Positions 54,403 through 63,580 of a stretch of DNA of 64,000 bases are shown in pieces. The notes beneath the pieces were generated by a model, which did not search any database, had not been told where the DNA came from, and saw nothing but the letters and a program-made list of their open reading frames with translations. How positions within the stretch are numbered: the stretch's first letter is position 1; every line of letters begins with the position of its first letter. The stretch lies in the NCBI GenBank assembly GCA_018333655.1, contig JAGXTJ010000008.1, forward strand, positions 62,001-126,000, given 5' to 3'. The stretch comes from Bacillota bacterium. GTDB taxonomy: Bacteria > Bacillota > UBA994. A program made the position numbers and the translations under genes.

Positions 54403-55686
54403 TTAGTGCCCAAACATTAGGTTGGGTAAGAACAGGACTAATTGCGGAATGAAGATTATCAAGACGACAACCAAAACAACTAGGGCCATAAAGAACCAAG
54501 ATTCGCGCACAAACTCCCCGACTGAGCATTCAAAGATCGAGCAAACAACAAACATCACTACCCCAAGCGGTGGGGTGAGGAGCCCTACGGTCAGTGTAAG
54601 CACCATGACAATGCCAAAGTGCACTAAGTCAATGCCCAGCGTACCCGCCACGGGGGCTAGTATAGAAGTGAGCAGTAGAATTAAGACCGTCGAATCCATA
54701 AACATACCTGCGACCAGCAGGAACATGATGATGATCAGCATAATCACCCATGGTGTTTGTGATACGCCAAGGAGAAAGGTCGCTAAGGTTTGGGGGATGT
54801 TTTCCCAAGTAATGCCGTAACTAAAGATAGCCGACATATTGATGACGAGCATAATCATGCCGATATCAATTGCTGTAGCCTCTAAGGTCTTCATAAACTT
54901 AGCCCAAGTAAACTCCCGATACGCCAGCACGCCTATAGCTATGGCATAGGCCACGGCAAAAGCCCCTGCCTCAGAAGGCGTAAAGAAACCCAAGCGCAAC
55001 CCCGCCATAAGAATAATAGGGAAGAGGAAGGCCCAGATGCACTCGACAAAGGTAGTGGCCATCTCCTTAAAAGACGCTCTTGCTTCACGCTCCGGTAGGT
55101 AGCCCTTGGCCCTCGCCACAAGCGACACACCGACAAACAAGGCTGTTGTAATGAGCAGGCCGGGTACGATACCCGCTGCGAACAGGCGACCGATAGAAAC
55201 TTCGCCAATACTGCCATAGAGAACGAGTCCAATGCTCGGTGGAATCATGGTGACTATGAGCGAGCTGGTGCCAATAATGCCTGCCGAAAAGCCTTTGGAG
55301 TAGCCTCGCTCTAGCATGCCATCACGCAAAATACGCCCTTGCATAGAGGCATCTGCGATGGCCGAGCCAGAAATGCCACCCATCATCGCCGATAAAACTA
55401 CGGTAACTTGCGCCAGCCCGGCGCGGTAATGTCCAACAAGTATGGATGACAACCTGAGCAAACGGGTTGTGATGCCCGTTTCATTTAAGAGATTGCCCGC
55501 AAACACAAAAAGTGGAATAGCGAGTAAGACAAAATTCTGCGATTGCGTAAGGAATAGCTGTACAGGGATGGTCATGGGGAGAGTCTGTAGTTGCACAAAG
55601 AAGACTACTCCTGCTATGCCAATGGCAAAGGCAACCGGCATCCCCATCATCATGAAAAGCAGGAAGATGAAAAAAACAAGAGCCAT
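54403..55686 (-). CDS. dctM: TRAP transporter large permease
   Basis: DctM-type membrane subunit (427 residues, about 12 helices), which forms the ion-coupled pathway. Blocks are MGMPVAFAIGIAGVVFF, SAMMGGISGSAIADASMQG and PPSIGLVLYGSIGEVSIGRLF. It belongs with dctQ and dctP upstream in the same operon and should import the cluster's sugar acid using a sodium gradient. Confidence 0.93.
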   Translation of the reverse strand: MALVFFIFLLFMMMGMPVAFAIGIAGVVFFVQLQTLPMTIPVQLFLTQSQNFVLLAIPLFVFAGNLLNETGITTRLLRLSSILVGHYRAGLAQVTVVLSAMMGGISGSAIADASMQGRILRDGMLERGYSKGFSAGIIGTSSLIVTMIPPSIGLVLYGSIGEVSIGRLFAAGIVPGLLITTALFVGVSLVARAKGYLPEREARASFKEMATTFVECIWAFLFPIILMAGLRLGFFTPSEAGAFAVAYAIAIGVLAYREFTWAKFMKTLEATAIDIGMIMLVINMSAIFSYGITWENIPQTLATFLLGVSQTPWVIMLIIIMFLLVAGMFMDSTVLILLLTSILAPVAGTLGIDLVHFGIVMVLTLTVGLLTPPLGVVMFVVCSIFECSVGEFVRESWFFMALVVLVVVLIIFIPQLVLFLPNLMFGH

Positions 55687-55718
55687 CTAGCTAGGCCTCC
55701 TGACTGTTTGCGTTTGCG

Positions 55719-56198
55719 CTAACATCCTTTTCTATAATGCTCCCACAGTTTGAGAGCGGTGGTGATAAAAAGCAGGGTACACCCGACGGGCACACTCAGC
55801 ACCACCCATGAGTAGCTAAACCAGGCAATACCTTGAAAGCGCACAAAGCGGCTGGTGTAAGAAAGCCAAGAGGCATAGTGGACCATGTAAGCCAAGAAAG
55901 CCATCATAATCGTGTAGTTGACCAACTTAAGATAAAACTGAATTTTCTTGGGCAGATGCACCGTCACAAGATCTACCGTCACTAGTTTGTCATTGCGCAT
56001 GGCCATGTCCGCACAAAAAAACACGGACCACACAAAGAGAAATATCGCAAAGTCAACTGCCCAGTCTACGGGTTGGCGCATAGTCCGTGCTACCGCCGAC
56101 ACTAGAACCAAGGCGGTCATTATGGCGATCGAGGCCTTGGCCAGGGTCGCTTCTATTTTGCAGATACCTGCATAGAACTTCGCAATGCTACTTGCCAT
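55719..56198 (-). CDS. dctQ: TRAP transporter small permease
   Basis: 159-residue four-helix DctQ subunit, with the conserved RxxRQPVDWAVDFAIFLFVW-type second block and an AMRNDKLVTVDLV loop (described by parts). It is the small partner of DctM and lies 32 bp upstream of it. Confidence 0.92.
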   Translation of the reverse strand: MASSIAKFYAGICKIEATLAKASIAIMTALVLVSAVARTMRQPVDWAVDFAIFLFVWSVFFCADMAMRNDKLVTVDLVTVHLPKKIQFYLKLVNYTIMMAFLAYMVHYASWLSYTSRFVRFQGIAWFSYSWVVLSVPVGCTLLFITTALKLWEHYRKGC

Positions 56199-56232
56199 TG
56201 GTCACGACCTTTCTGTTCACACTTACCCCCCA

Positions 56233-56274
56233 GCGGTGTTCTAGCCCTGCGCACCTGCAGGGCTAGAACACCGC
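56233..56274 (-). other. Intra-operon 18-bp perfect hairpin between dctP and dctQ
   Basis: GCGGTGTTCTAGCCCTGC / GCAGGGCTAGAACACCGC, 18 bp perfect, loop GCACCT. No T-tract follows on the minus strand, so it probably protects the dctP message 3' end and lets the binding protein be made in excess. Confidence 0.7.
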
Positions 56275-56294
56275 CCGAGATAAGGGTGATTTGT

Positions 56295-57314
56295 TTAGGG
56301 CAGTGGCTTGCCCAATTCTTGGTATATTTTGTTGCGAATCTCGACGAGATTAAGGGCGACGTAAGCGGCCTCGCCTGCTGCCCTAAAAGCTGCTCTGTCC
56401 ACGTCGGTGATGATGGTCATGCCACCGGCAATGGCTTCCTCGCGCGCGGCGGCTATCCCTGCCTCCATGCCACGAGAGGTCTCAAGGCCTGCTTTTTCGT
56501 TCTCTTCGATGAGGATTTTTTGCAGATCTTCCGGCAGTGAATCAAACCAAGCCCGCCCGACGATGGAGAAATTGATGAGCAGGATGTGCCCAGTTTCACT
56601 CATGTAATCGGCGACCTCCCAGAGTTTCGCACCGGAGACATTGCGGTAGACAAGCTCTGCACCATCAATAGCCCTAGTCTGCATAGCCTGGTACACTTCA
56701 CCAAAGGCCAAGGCAACTGGAGTCGCACCGATAGCACGCACGGACTCCTGCCAGATGGGAGCACCAGGCGTTCTAATGCGCAGACCCGCCAAGTCATTAG
56801 GATGCCTAATGGGTACATTAGTCACCATGTGTCTCGGTCCTTGCACCCAGTTAAACGATAGCACCTTGATGCCAAACTTAAGCTCTAGTTCCTTAATCCA
56901 CTGCTGCACGGTGGGCGAAGTCTTAAGCTTCGCTACTTCTTCTATCGTGTCGACAAAGAATGGTGCGTTCATAACGGCGATATGTGGCACATACATGCCG
57001 AGACGGGCCGAGTCGGTATTCTGCCCGACATTAGCGCCCATGCGCAATTGTTCGATAATGTCTTCTTCTCTACCTAGCTGAGCACTTGGCGACACTTCAA
57101 TGGTCAACCTGCCATTTGACCGCCTATTTACGGCCTCGGCCCAGTTCAAAAACCCCTGATGGTAAGGCTCTGTCGGTGCTAGTACATGGTTGAAGCGCAG
57201 AACAAACTTCTCTTCTGGCTCCCTAGCCTGGCAGCCCACTGTTAAGAGTAGTGCGGCAAGTAAGGTTACACTCATCAGGACTGCTATGATTCTGCGGATA
57301 TTTGTTGTTACCAC
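56295..57314 (-). CDS. dctP: TRAP transporter substrate-binding lipoprotein
   Basis: DctP-type binding protein, 339 residues, with a signal sequence and lipobox LTVGC (Cys about 28), so it is lipid-anchored. Family blocks are PYHQGFLNWAEAVNRRSNG, the RIRTPGAPIW block holding the Arg that grips a substrate carboxylate, and GEVYQAMQTRAIDGAE. The carboxylate-binding Arg fits a sugar-acid ligand. Followed by a strong hairpin before dctQ. Confidence 0.92.
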   Translation of the reverse strand: MVTTNIRRIIAVLMSVTLLAALLLTVGCQAREPEEKFVLRFNHVLAPTEPYHQGFLNWAEAVNRRSNGRLTIEVSPSAQLGREEDIIEQLRMGANVGQNTDSARLGMYVPHIAVMNAPFFVDTIEEVAKLKTSPTVQQWIKELELKFGIKVLSFNWVQGPRHMVTNVPIRHPNDLAGLRIRTPGAPIWQESVRAIGATPVALAFGEVYQAMQTRAIDGAELVYRNVSGAKLWEVADYMSETGHILLINFSIVGRAWFDSLPEDLQKILIEENEKAGLETSRGMEAGIAAAREEAIAGGMTIITDVDRAAFRAAGEAAYVALNLVEIRNKIYQELGKPLP

Positions 57315-57454
57315 CTGTTTCCCTCCCCATGTGTTTTGCGTTCACTCTAGAATAGAAGGTCTCCCGAGAGGTAAATCTGTCACACAGCCTCCTACCACCT
57401 CCTCGAATGCTAAGCAAAATAAGGACGCCACGCTGAGTTGATCTATTTTACAGC

Positions 57455-58108
57455 CTAGTGAGGCTTCCTACTTTTTCGGGCCACCCGTATTTTCTCTAGC
57501 ATGTTGCGCGCGTAAGTTGTTACCGCCGCATAGTCGCCGCTTTTTGCCCCTGCGGTAAGTTGACCGCCTACGCCGACAGCCACTGCGCCGGCAGAAATCC
57601 ACTGCTCGACATTTTCGAGGGAGACGCCCCCCGTGGGCATCAAATTGGCCTGGGGCAGGGGCCCCTTGATGGACTTAATTATCCCTGGCCCAAAGACTTC
57701 GCCCGGGAAAACCTTGAGAATGTCTGCCCCATGTTCAAGCGCTTCTTGCGCCTCCTTAATTGTCATAATGCCCGGCACATAGGGCACTTGGTAGCGATTA
57801 CACAGGCGGGCGGTCTCGGCACTAAAACTTGGTCCCACGACATACTGAGCCCCTGCTAGGATGGCTAGGCGCGCTGTCTCAGGGTCAAGCACCGTGCCCG
57901 CTCCGAGAATGATACTGCTGCCATAGGCACGCCCTAGCGCCTCAATTATTTCGGTCGCCCCGGGCACGGTATAGGTAATCTCTATAGCCGAGAGGCCGCC
58001 CTCTAGGCAGGCCGCCGCGATGCGCGTCGCCTGCTCGCCATTATCTGCGCGCACCACCGCCACCAAGCCACCACTGACGATGCTGCTTAAAATATCCCAT
58101 TTTTTCAT
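57455..58108 (-). CDS. eda: KDPG/KHG aldolase
   Basis: Class I aldolase splitting 2-keto-3-deoxy-6-phosphogluconate (or 4-hydroxy-2-oxoglutarate) into pyruvate plus an aldehyde. Blocks: VVRADNGEQA, GLSAIEITYT with the catalytic Glu, GAGTVLDPE, and the Schiff-base Lys in ADILKVFPGE (about 130), then MPTGGVSLENV. 217 residues. In this cluster it would take the product of the FGGY kinase. Confidence 0.92.
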   Translation of the reverse strand: MKKWDILSSIVSGGLVAVVRADNGEQATRIAAACLEGGLSAIEITYTVPGATEIIEALGRAYGSSIILGAGTVLDPETARLAILAGAQYVVGPSFSAETARLCNRYQVPYVPGIMTIKEAQEALEHGADILKVFPGEVFGPGIIKSIKGPLPQANLMPTGGVSLENVEQWISAGAVAVGVGGQLTAGAKSGDYAAVTTYARNMLEKIRVARKSRKPH

Positions 58109-58129
58109 AGTCGTCCCCCTACCCTAGTT

Positions 58130-59065
58130 CTAGGAATCTAGCATGGTAATCAGATTTTGCGTAGAATACAGGGCCATTTTCAGGATGGCCTCCGAGGTAT
58201 AGGCCCCGGCATGCGGTGTCAGCAAGAAGTTATCTAGTGTAAGCAGTTTCTCGCCCGGCAGAGGTGGTTCTGCGGAAAAAACGTCCTGCGCGGCCAAGGA
58301 TATAACTTTGTCTTTAAGGGCGACATAGAGGGCCCCCTCGTCGACTAGCTCCCCCCGCGACGTGTTCAGTAAAATGGCCGTCGGCTTCATCATGGCCAAG
58401 GTGTCGGCATTAATGAGGTGCCGCGTTTCTGGCTTCAGCGGAAGATGGAGAGACAAAAAGTCTGACTGTTTAAGTGTCTCTACGAGAGAGTCGCACAAGG
58501 CGATGTCATGGTCGGCAAGAAACGAAGCGTCTTTAAAATAGGGGTCGTGGATTACCACCTTCATTTGCAGGCCTCTCGCGCGCTTAGCCACTTCTTTGCC
58601 AATCTGCCCTCCACCAATCAAGCCTAGGGTCTTGCCCGTTAACTCAACTCCCAAGGCTCTTTCCCAGCGGCCTGACTTCACGTTGCTCGCCATTACCGAC
58701 ACATGCCTAGCGGCTTCAAACATCAGGGCTAGCGTCAGTTCTGCCACCGAAATATTGTTGCTACCCACCGCGTTCATGACTTTAATGTTTCGCCTCGCGG
58801 CCGCAGCTAGGTCAATATTGTCAAGACCAACGCCATACTTTGAGATGGCTCTTAAATCCTGGCAACCGGCCAACACTCGCGCCGAGAGAATGTCTACCCC
58901 GACAATAATGCCCTGTACGTCTTGTCCCGCCAAAAGAATGATCTCGTCTTCGCTGAGGGTGCGCCCTGTGGTGTTTTCGATAATTTCGTAGCCACGGCTG
59001 ATAAGTTCGGGATACGTTTCGTCCTTGTAATTCTTAAAAGACTTTGGCGTAATCAATACTCGCAT
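58130..59065 (-). CDS. D-isomer-specific 2-hydroxyacid dehydrogenase
   Basis: NAD-dependent dehydrogenase related to phosphoglycerate dehydrogenase. The NAD loop is GLIGGGQIGKEVA (about 145-157). The catalytic triad is Arg in LNTSRGELVDE, the Glu in FSAEPP and the His in LTPHAGAYT, in order. The ATG at 59065 gives 311 residues; a longer frame to 59149 overlaps the kinase gene and is not favoured. It probably acts on the cluster's sugar acid or hydroxyacid rather than in serine synthesis. Confidence 0.88.
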   Translation of the reverse strand: MRVLITPKSFKNYKDETYPELISRGYEIIENTTGRTLSEDEIILLAGQDVQGIIVGVDILSARVLAGCQDLRAISKYGVGLDNIDLAAAARRNIKVMNAVGSNNISVAELTLALMFEAARHVSVMASNVKSGRWERALGVELTGKTLGLIGGGQIGKEVAKRARGLQMKVVIHDPYFKDASFLADHDIALCDSLVETLKQSDFLSLHLPLKPETRHLINADTLAMMKPTAILLNTSRGELVDEGALYVALKDKVISLAAQDVFSAEPPLPGEKLLTLDNFLLTPHAGAYTSEAILKMALYSTQNLITMLDS

Positions 59066-59090
59066 CTTTGTCACCGTCCTTGACCCCCAT

Positions 59091-60548
59091 CTATCGCTCC
59101 AATGTTTCCCAGGAGTAGTACCGCAAGTACTTGGCAAAGCGCTTGGCAAAGAACTCTTTCTTGCTGTAGTCCGGCAAGTTGCTGGCCCCTATCAAGGGCT
59201 TAATCGCCTTAAGAGAATGGATAACTCCGAGCGACTTCAGCCCCATGTACGCGGTGCCAAGCAGCGAGGCATGCATAAGACCATTAGTATGGACCGGCAA
59301 GCCAAAAACTGAGGCCACCATAGACATCCACAAGGGCGACTCCTCGATACCGCCCGAAATACTGATAAACTTAGGTGCTTGCCCAATGATAGGGATTGTA
59401 ATTTCATAGCACTGGCGCAGATTAAACAATACTCCCTCGAGCACAGCATAGTAGAGGTCATAGATATCGTGGTTCAGCCGCATTTCACAAAACAGGGCGC
59501 TTTTTTTGTCATCCCAGCCAGGACATCTCTCGCCCACAAGAAAAGGGAGAAACAGGGGGGCGTCTCCCTGCGCTAGAGTCTTGGCTGCCCCGCTATCTAA
59601 CTCTTTAAGAGAAACACCATTTCTGCCACCGAGAATTTTCTTGCCAATCCAGTCCACGGCGTTGCCGGCCCCGGCTGTGGCACTGCCCGCCACCCACATG
59701 CCCTCCACACCCACATAGCACCATGTGGCCGGATAATCTGCCAGGATTGGTTTGTCGGTGGCGATGCGCATAGCAGCGCTGGTACCAATGGAAAGCGTCA
59801 TGACATTTTCGCCGAACCCGCCTGCGGCCACATGGTTCATGCAGCCATCCGCCCCTGTGATCAGCACTGGTATGCCGCTAGGTAGACCAAGCAAGGCCGC
59901 CGCACTTGGCGTAAGTGGCGCGACATACTCGGAATCCACCAGGGTGGGCAGGCTGTCGACGGATATGCCAGCCAGTCGCAGGGCCACATCGTCCCACTCT
60001 AGTGAGTGTAAGTTCAAGAAACCCCCGGCTGAGGCAGTACTCCTAGAGACAGCAAACTCGTTTGTCAGCTGGTAGAAGAGGTACTCGGGCATGGAGGAGA
60101 TAAACTGCGCCTGGTTGGCCAGGCCGCTCTCCTTCTCATGCATGTACTTCCACAGGGTGTAGGTGACATGAATGGGGCAGCCTGTGCGCTGGTAGAGCGA
60201 AACATAAAGGTCATTGTTCGCTCTATATTTTTCGGTGGTGGGCCAGGCTGCGGTATCGGCCCAAGTAGAAAGTCGACCTAGCGGGCGCATACTTTTGTCG
60301 AGCATAAGCAGAGAGTGGCTCCAAATGCTGCAGGTGGCAACCATGTCCACCCGGGCAATGCCTTTCTGCTCGAGCAATTCTCTCCCGGCTTCTAGCGTCT
60401 CCCGCATTAGCCGATCGGCGTCATAGGTCACCGTATCGCCGGCTTGAGCAGAGTAGTTTTTGGGTAAAACACCAATCACACCGGCACTCTCGTCATACAA
60501 CATGGCCTTAGCTGACGCCGTAGATGCCTCAAGGACGAGAATAAGCAT
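59091..60548 (-). CDS. FGGY-family carbohydrate kinase
   Basis: Sugar kinase of the gluconokinase/xylulokinase group, 485 residues. It opens with an ATP-binding strand (LEASTASAKAMLYD), has ITGADGCMNHVAAGG near 225, TLSIGTSAAMRI and the FGGY-C ISGGIEESPLWMSMVASVFG region (parts). It likely phosphorylates a keto-sugar acid to feed the aldolase. The exact substrate is not inferable. Confidence 0.9.
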   Translation of the reverse strand: MLILVLEASTASAKAMLYDESAGVIGVLPKNYSAQAGDTVTYDADRLMRETLEAGRELLEQKGIARVDMVATCSIWSHSLLMLDKSMRPLGRLSTWADTAAWPTTEKYRANNDLYVSLYQRTGCPIHVTYTLWKYMHEKESGLANQAQFISSMPEYLFYQLTNEFAVSRSTASAGGFLNLHSLEWDDVALRLAGISVDSLPTLVDSEYVAPLTPSAAALLGLPSGIPVLITGADGCMNHVAAGGFGENVMTLSIGTSAAMRIATDKPILADYPATWCYVGVEGMWVAGSATAGAGNAVDWIGKKILGGRNGVSLKELDSGAAKTLAQGDAPLFLPFLVGERCPGWDDKKSALFCEMRLNHDIYDLYYAVLEGVLFNLRQCYEITIPIIGQAPKFISISGGIEESPLWMSMVASVFGLPVHTNGLMHASLLGTAYMGLKSLGVIHSLKAIKPLIGASNLPDYSKKEFFAKRFAKYLRYYSWETLER

Positions 60549-60566
60549 TACAAAATCCCCTTTACT

Positions 60567-61853
60567 CTAGTTGTTGAACCTCTCTCTGGTAGTCCAAAGA
60601 CCGAGAGCGGGGTTACTAACAAAGAATATTTCTTCTCCCTGTACTATGTTAAAACCCTCACGCAGGCCCTCCACGTCGTACATGGCGAGGGCCACTTCCG
60701 GCCTCATGTAGTCATACTTGAGGGCTACCATCTGCTCGCGCGACATTTTACCCGGTGCATAAGTGATCTTGAATCTACCTTCGCTAGAGCCATGGATGAG
60801 ATGGGCGGCCACGGCGAGATTTTCGCCGAGCTCTCGATCCCCCTTAACAGCCGCGAGAACTCCCCCCCGCGGTAGGTAGCCAAACTTTTTAATCAGCCTG
60901 TCGTTTTCTAAGTCCTCCCCACAGGCCTCTAGGGCTGGGGCCATAATCAGGAGTTCGCCTCCATCGGCGATGGCCATCCGCGTCCTGTAAATGGCTTTGT
61001 TACCCACCCAGGTTGTCTTAAACTTCTCTGGGTCCAGGTAGACCACTGCCTTTTTTATCGGTTGTTCTAAGAAGGTCATGTTCTTTTGCGCGCTCAAAGC
61101 GGCCGTCCTGACAAAAAGTTCGTCACCCTTCCCGATGGATAATCCCTCGACCTTAAGCCCTGTCCTATCGAGAGTGGTCACCGTCAGAATGTACACAATT
61201 GGTACATGGTCTAGGAACTCTCTGGCGGCGTAATTGTAAAGGCTGCGCACAGGGTTATCGGCCCTGCCCATAATGCGCTCCATGCCGTGCAAGGCCCCCA
61301 AGTAGTGGCTTTGGCCAATCATGTTGCTACCGCCGCACCCCACCAGTATATTCTTAGTGTAGTTGGCAAATCCGGCCACTTCGTGCGGGACAACCTGGCC
61401 CACCGATATGACTAAGTCATAGTCTGGGTTCAGTACATGCCTACTTACATCCACCGCCAAGTCGTAGTCGAGCTGATTTTCCGATAGTTCACGCATGTAA
61501 CTGCTCGATACGCGGCCAATCGCAACCGTATCATGCCGCCAGTCGTGCACCATGAACTTATCGGCAGGTACTCCGCCATACATTTTTCTTATTTCTCGGG
61601 CCGACATCGGCATGTGCGTGCCAAGTGCAGGCAAAATATCTATTTCTGCTGCCGGGAAACGTCGGCAAAGCAGCTCCACGATGGGTCCGGCGTAAGAATT
61701 AGAACGGGATATATCAGGCGGCACTATGAGTATTCTCTTTACCTCTGCACACTCCACAAAGTAATCCAGAAGGGCCTGCTTAATATCGTCGTGCGAAAGC
61801 CCTGCTTCTTTGGTCGCGACTCTGTAGCTATTTTGCCTGCTAGACTGCGTCAC
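60567..61853 (-). CDS. LarA-like (DUF2088/lactate racemase family) protein
   Basis: About 428 residues. Signatures of LarA are present: ALGTHMPMSAREI with a His as in LarA, the GQVVPHEVAGF block with another His, TKNILVGCGG whose Lys corresponds to the lysine that carries the nickel-pincer cofactor, and a nearby His in GQSHYLG. The usual 'YSGGAK' stretch is altered to 'FANYTK'. So it is a LarA homologue of unknown specificity, plausibly a sugar-acid or 2-hydroxyacid racemase/epimerase. GTG at 61853 overlaps the upstream SDR stop. No larB/C/E cofactor genes lie in the window. Confidence 0.75.
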   Translation of the reverse strand: MTQSSRQNSYRVATKEAGLSHDDIKQALLDYFVECAEVKRILIVPPDISRSNSYAGPIVELLCRRFPAAEIDILPALGTHMPMSAREIRKMYGGVPADKFMVHDWRHDTVAIGRVSSSYMRELSENQLDYDLAVDVSRHVLNPDYDLVISVGQVVPHEVAGFANYTKNILVGCGGSNMIGQSHYLGALHGMERIMGRADNPVRSLYNYAAREFLDHVPIVYILTVTTLDRTGLKVEGLSIGKGDELFVRTAALSAQKNMTFLEQPIKKAVVYLDPEKFKTTWVGNKAIYRTRMAIADGGELLIMAPALEACGEDLENDRLIKKFGYLPRGGVLAAVKGDRELGENLAVAAHLIHGSSEGRFKITYAPGKMSREQMVALKYDYMRPEVALAMYDVEGLREGFNIVQGEEIFFVSNPALGLWTTRERFNN

Positions 61854-61854
61854 G

Positions 61855-62673
61855 CTACACCCCGCTGTAGGCCGAAAAGGCCCCATCAATGGGCAGGCTA
61901 ACGCCATTGATAAAACTAGCGGCGTCTGAGCAAAGAAAGAGCACTGCTCCTACTAGATCTTCCGCCTCGCCGTACCGCGCCATGGGGGTGGCTTGCAGTA
62001 TCGCCTTGCCCCGCGCTGTGTTCTCGCCGCTTTCAGCATCAATGAGCAAGTATCGGTTCTGCTCAGTTAGTAGAAAGCCAGGCGCAATGGCATTGACGCG
62101 GATTTCGTGGCTGTATTCCTGATTAAAGTGTACCGCCAGCCACTTGGTGAGGTTTTCTACGGCAGCCTTGGCCGCGCTGTAGGCAATAGTCCTCGTCAAT
62201 GGTGTGTATGCGGCCATGGAAGAAATATTAATAATACTGCCCCTTTTTTGCGCGACCATGATTTCGCCAAAGACCTGTGTCGGCAGAAGAGTGCCCATAA
62301 AATTTAAATCAAGCACCTTTTTAATGTCTAGCGCTGCTAGGTCAAAGAACGAGCGCTCCGCCCCGGTCGTCGCCTTGGGCATATTGCCTCCGGCCCCATT
62401 AATAAGAATATCCACTCTCCCAAACTCTTTGATGATTACGTCTCGCGCTAACTTTAATGACTGCGTGTCGAGCACATCTACACCAAGGCCTATGGCTAGA
62501 CCACCCTCGGCTTTTATTTCTCCCGCTACTTGTGCGGCCGCCTCTATGCGGAGATCTAGTATGGCCACCCGAGCGCCATTTTTCGCCAGTGCGCGCGCCA
62601 TAGCAGCGCACAACACACCCGCCCCGCCCGTCAGCACCGCCACTTGAGACCGTAGGTCTACCTGCAGTTGCAT
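61855..62673 (-). CDS. SDR family oxidoreductase, D-mannonate-oxidoreductase-like
   Basis: Short-chain dehydrogenase of 272 residues. Cofactor loop TGGAGVLCAAMA (an atypical GGxGxLC), NGAGGNMPKAT at the substrate loop, catalytic Ser in NISSMAAYTPL and YSAAK. The NGAGGN insertion is shared with fructuronate-reductase-like SDRs. ATG at 62673 has GGGGAG at good spacing. It overlaps the LarA-like start by three bases and follows the GntR gene. Confidence 0.85.
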   Translation of the reverse strand: MQLQVDLRSQVAVLTGGAGVLCAAMARALAKNGARVAILDLRIEAAAQVAGEIKAEGGLAIGLGVDVLDTQSLKLARDVIIKEFGRVDILINGAGGNMPKATTGAERSFFDLAALDIKKVLDLNFMGTLLPTQVFGEIMVAQKRGSIINISSMAAYTPLTRTIAYSAAKAAVENLTKWLAVHFNQEYSHEIRVNAIAPGFLLTEQNRYLLIDAESGENTARGKAILQATPMARYGEAEDLVGAVLFLCSDAASFINGVSLPIDGAFSAYSGV

Positions 62674-62690
62674 CCCTTTACTCCCCCTGC

Positions 62691-63371
62691 TCACAAGCTC
62701 TTTAGTACACTGCTGATCTTTTCTTTGGCGTTTTCTAGGTGCAATTCCACAGAAGCCCGCAGACGACCCTCGTCTCCTGCCACAAGTGCACCATAAATGG
62801 CCTCATGCTCGAGTACTCCGGCAATAGTTGCTTCCTTGCTTTGCCGGCCATAGATGTAGTAGGCATAAGCATGCGTACCTAGATTGTCATACACTTGCGC
62901 GGCGCGCTTATTGCCTGCGCAGCCTATGAAGAGGCGATGAAAGTCATAGTCTAGGGAGTAGACCGCAAAGTAATCATTAATATCTACACCCTGCTCTACA
63001 CTGCGCTTATGCTCGGTGATGTTGGCCAAGAATTGCTGCTGTAGAGAGGAATCTGCGGCGAAATTGGCGATGATGGGTTCGAGGTAGTAAGTCTCAATCA
63101 TCTTGCGCACGTCGAGGAGCTCGTCGATGTCTGCCCAATTAATGTCTCTGACATTGACCCCCCTGCGCGGGGTGCTTTCAATAAGGCCCTCCGTAATAAG
63201 CCGGCTCAAAGCTAGCTTGATAGGGGTCTCGCTGATACCGTACCTCTCGTGCAATTCTCTCGTCACGAGCTTCTGTCCAGGTAGCAGGGCTCTTTCTGTT
63301 ATGTCGCGCTTCAGCGCCTTGTACGCCACATCAACTAAAGTCTGATTTTGGTAATGCTTGGTGTCCATCAT
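62691..63371 (-). CDS. GntR/FadR-family (FCD) transcriptional regulator
   Basis: 226 residues. The winged helix is in residues ~10-75 (ITERALLPGQKLV, LHERYGISETPIKLALSRL, then the TPRRGVNV wing). The FCD ligand domain follows, with metal-type His residues expected at the Asp/His positions of DYDFHRLFIG and the later NLGTHAYAY. It heads the sugar-acid operon and would respond to its substrate or an intermediate. A 20-bp perfect palindrome sits 34 bp upstream of its start. GTGGGGA precedes the ATG pair at 63371/63368. Confidence 0.9.
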   Translation of the reverse strand: MMDTKHYQNQTLVDVAYKALKRDITERALLPGQKLVTRELHERYGISETPIKLALSRLITEGLIESTPRRGVNVRDINWADIDELLDVRKMIETYYLEPIIANFAADSSLQQQFLANITEHKRSVEQGVDINDYFAVYSLDYDFHRLFIGCAGNKRAAQVYDNLGTHAYAYYIYGRQSKEATIAGVLEHEAIYGALVAGDEGRLRASVELHLENAKEKISSVLKSL

Positions 63372-63404
63372 AATATATATCCCCACTTTTACAGTTGATT
63401 TTTT

Positions 63405-63424
63405 AGATTTTAAATTTAAAATCT
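63405..63424. promoter_or_regulatory. 20-bp perfect palindrome, candidate GntR operator
   Basis: AGATTTTAAA followed by TTTAAAATCT, self-complementary over all 20 bases, in the promoter region of the gntR gene. It fits autoregulation, although high A+T makes chance more likely. Confidence 0.5.
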
Positions 63425-63539
63425 TTTACTATGGTTATTCCTCGTGCTGCAGAACAATTCCTCCTAGTTTGAAAATATTTTTTACACAGATTTATCACTA
63501 CTTTAATGTCACGACCACTTGTATTGGCGTGCAAAAAAA

Positions 63540-63564
63540 CCAGCCCCCTACCTCTCGGGACTGG
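63540..63564 (-). terminator. Terminator of the HD-GYP gene
   Basis: An 8-bp stem CCAGTCCC / GGGGCTGG (one G-U pair) on the minus strand, followed by TTTTTTT. Confidence 0.75.
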
Positions 63565-63580
63565 CACAGCATCAATCATA

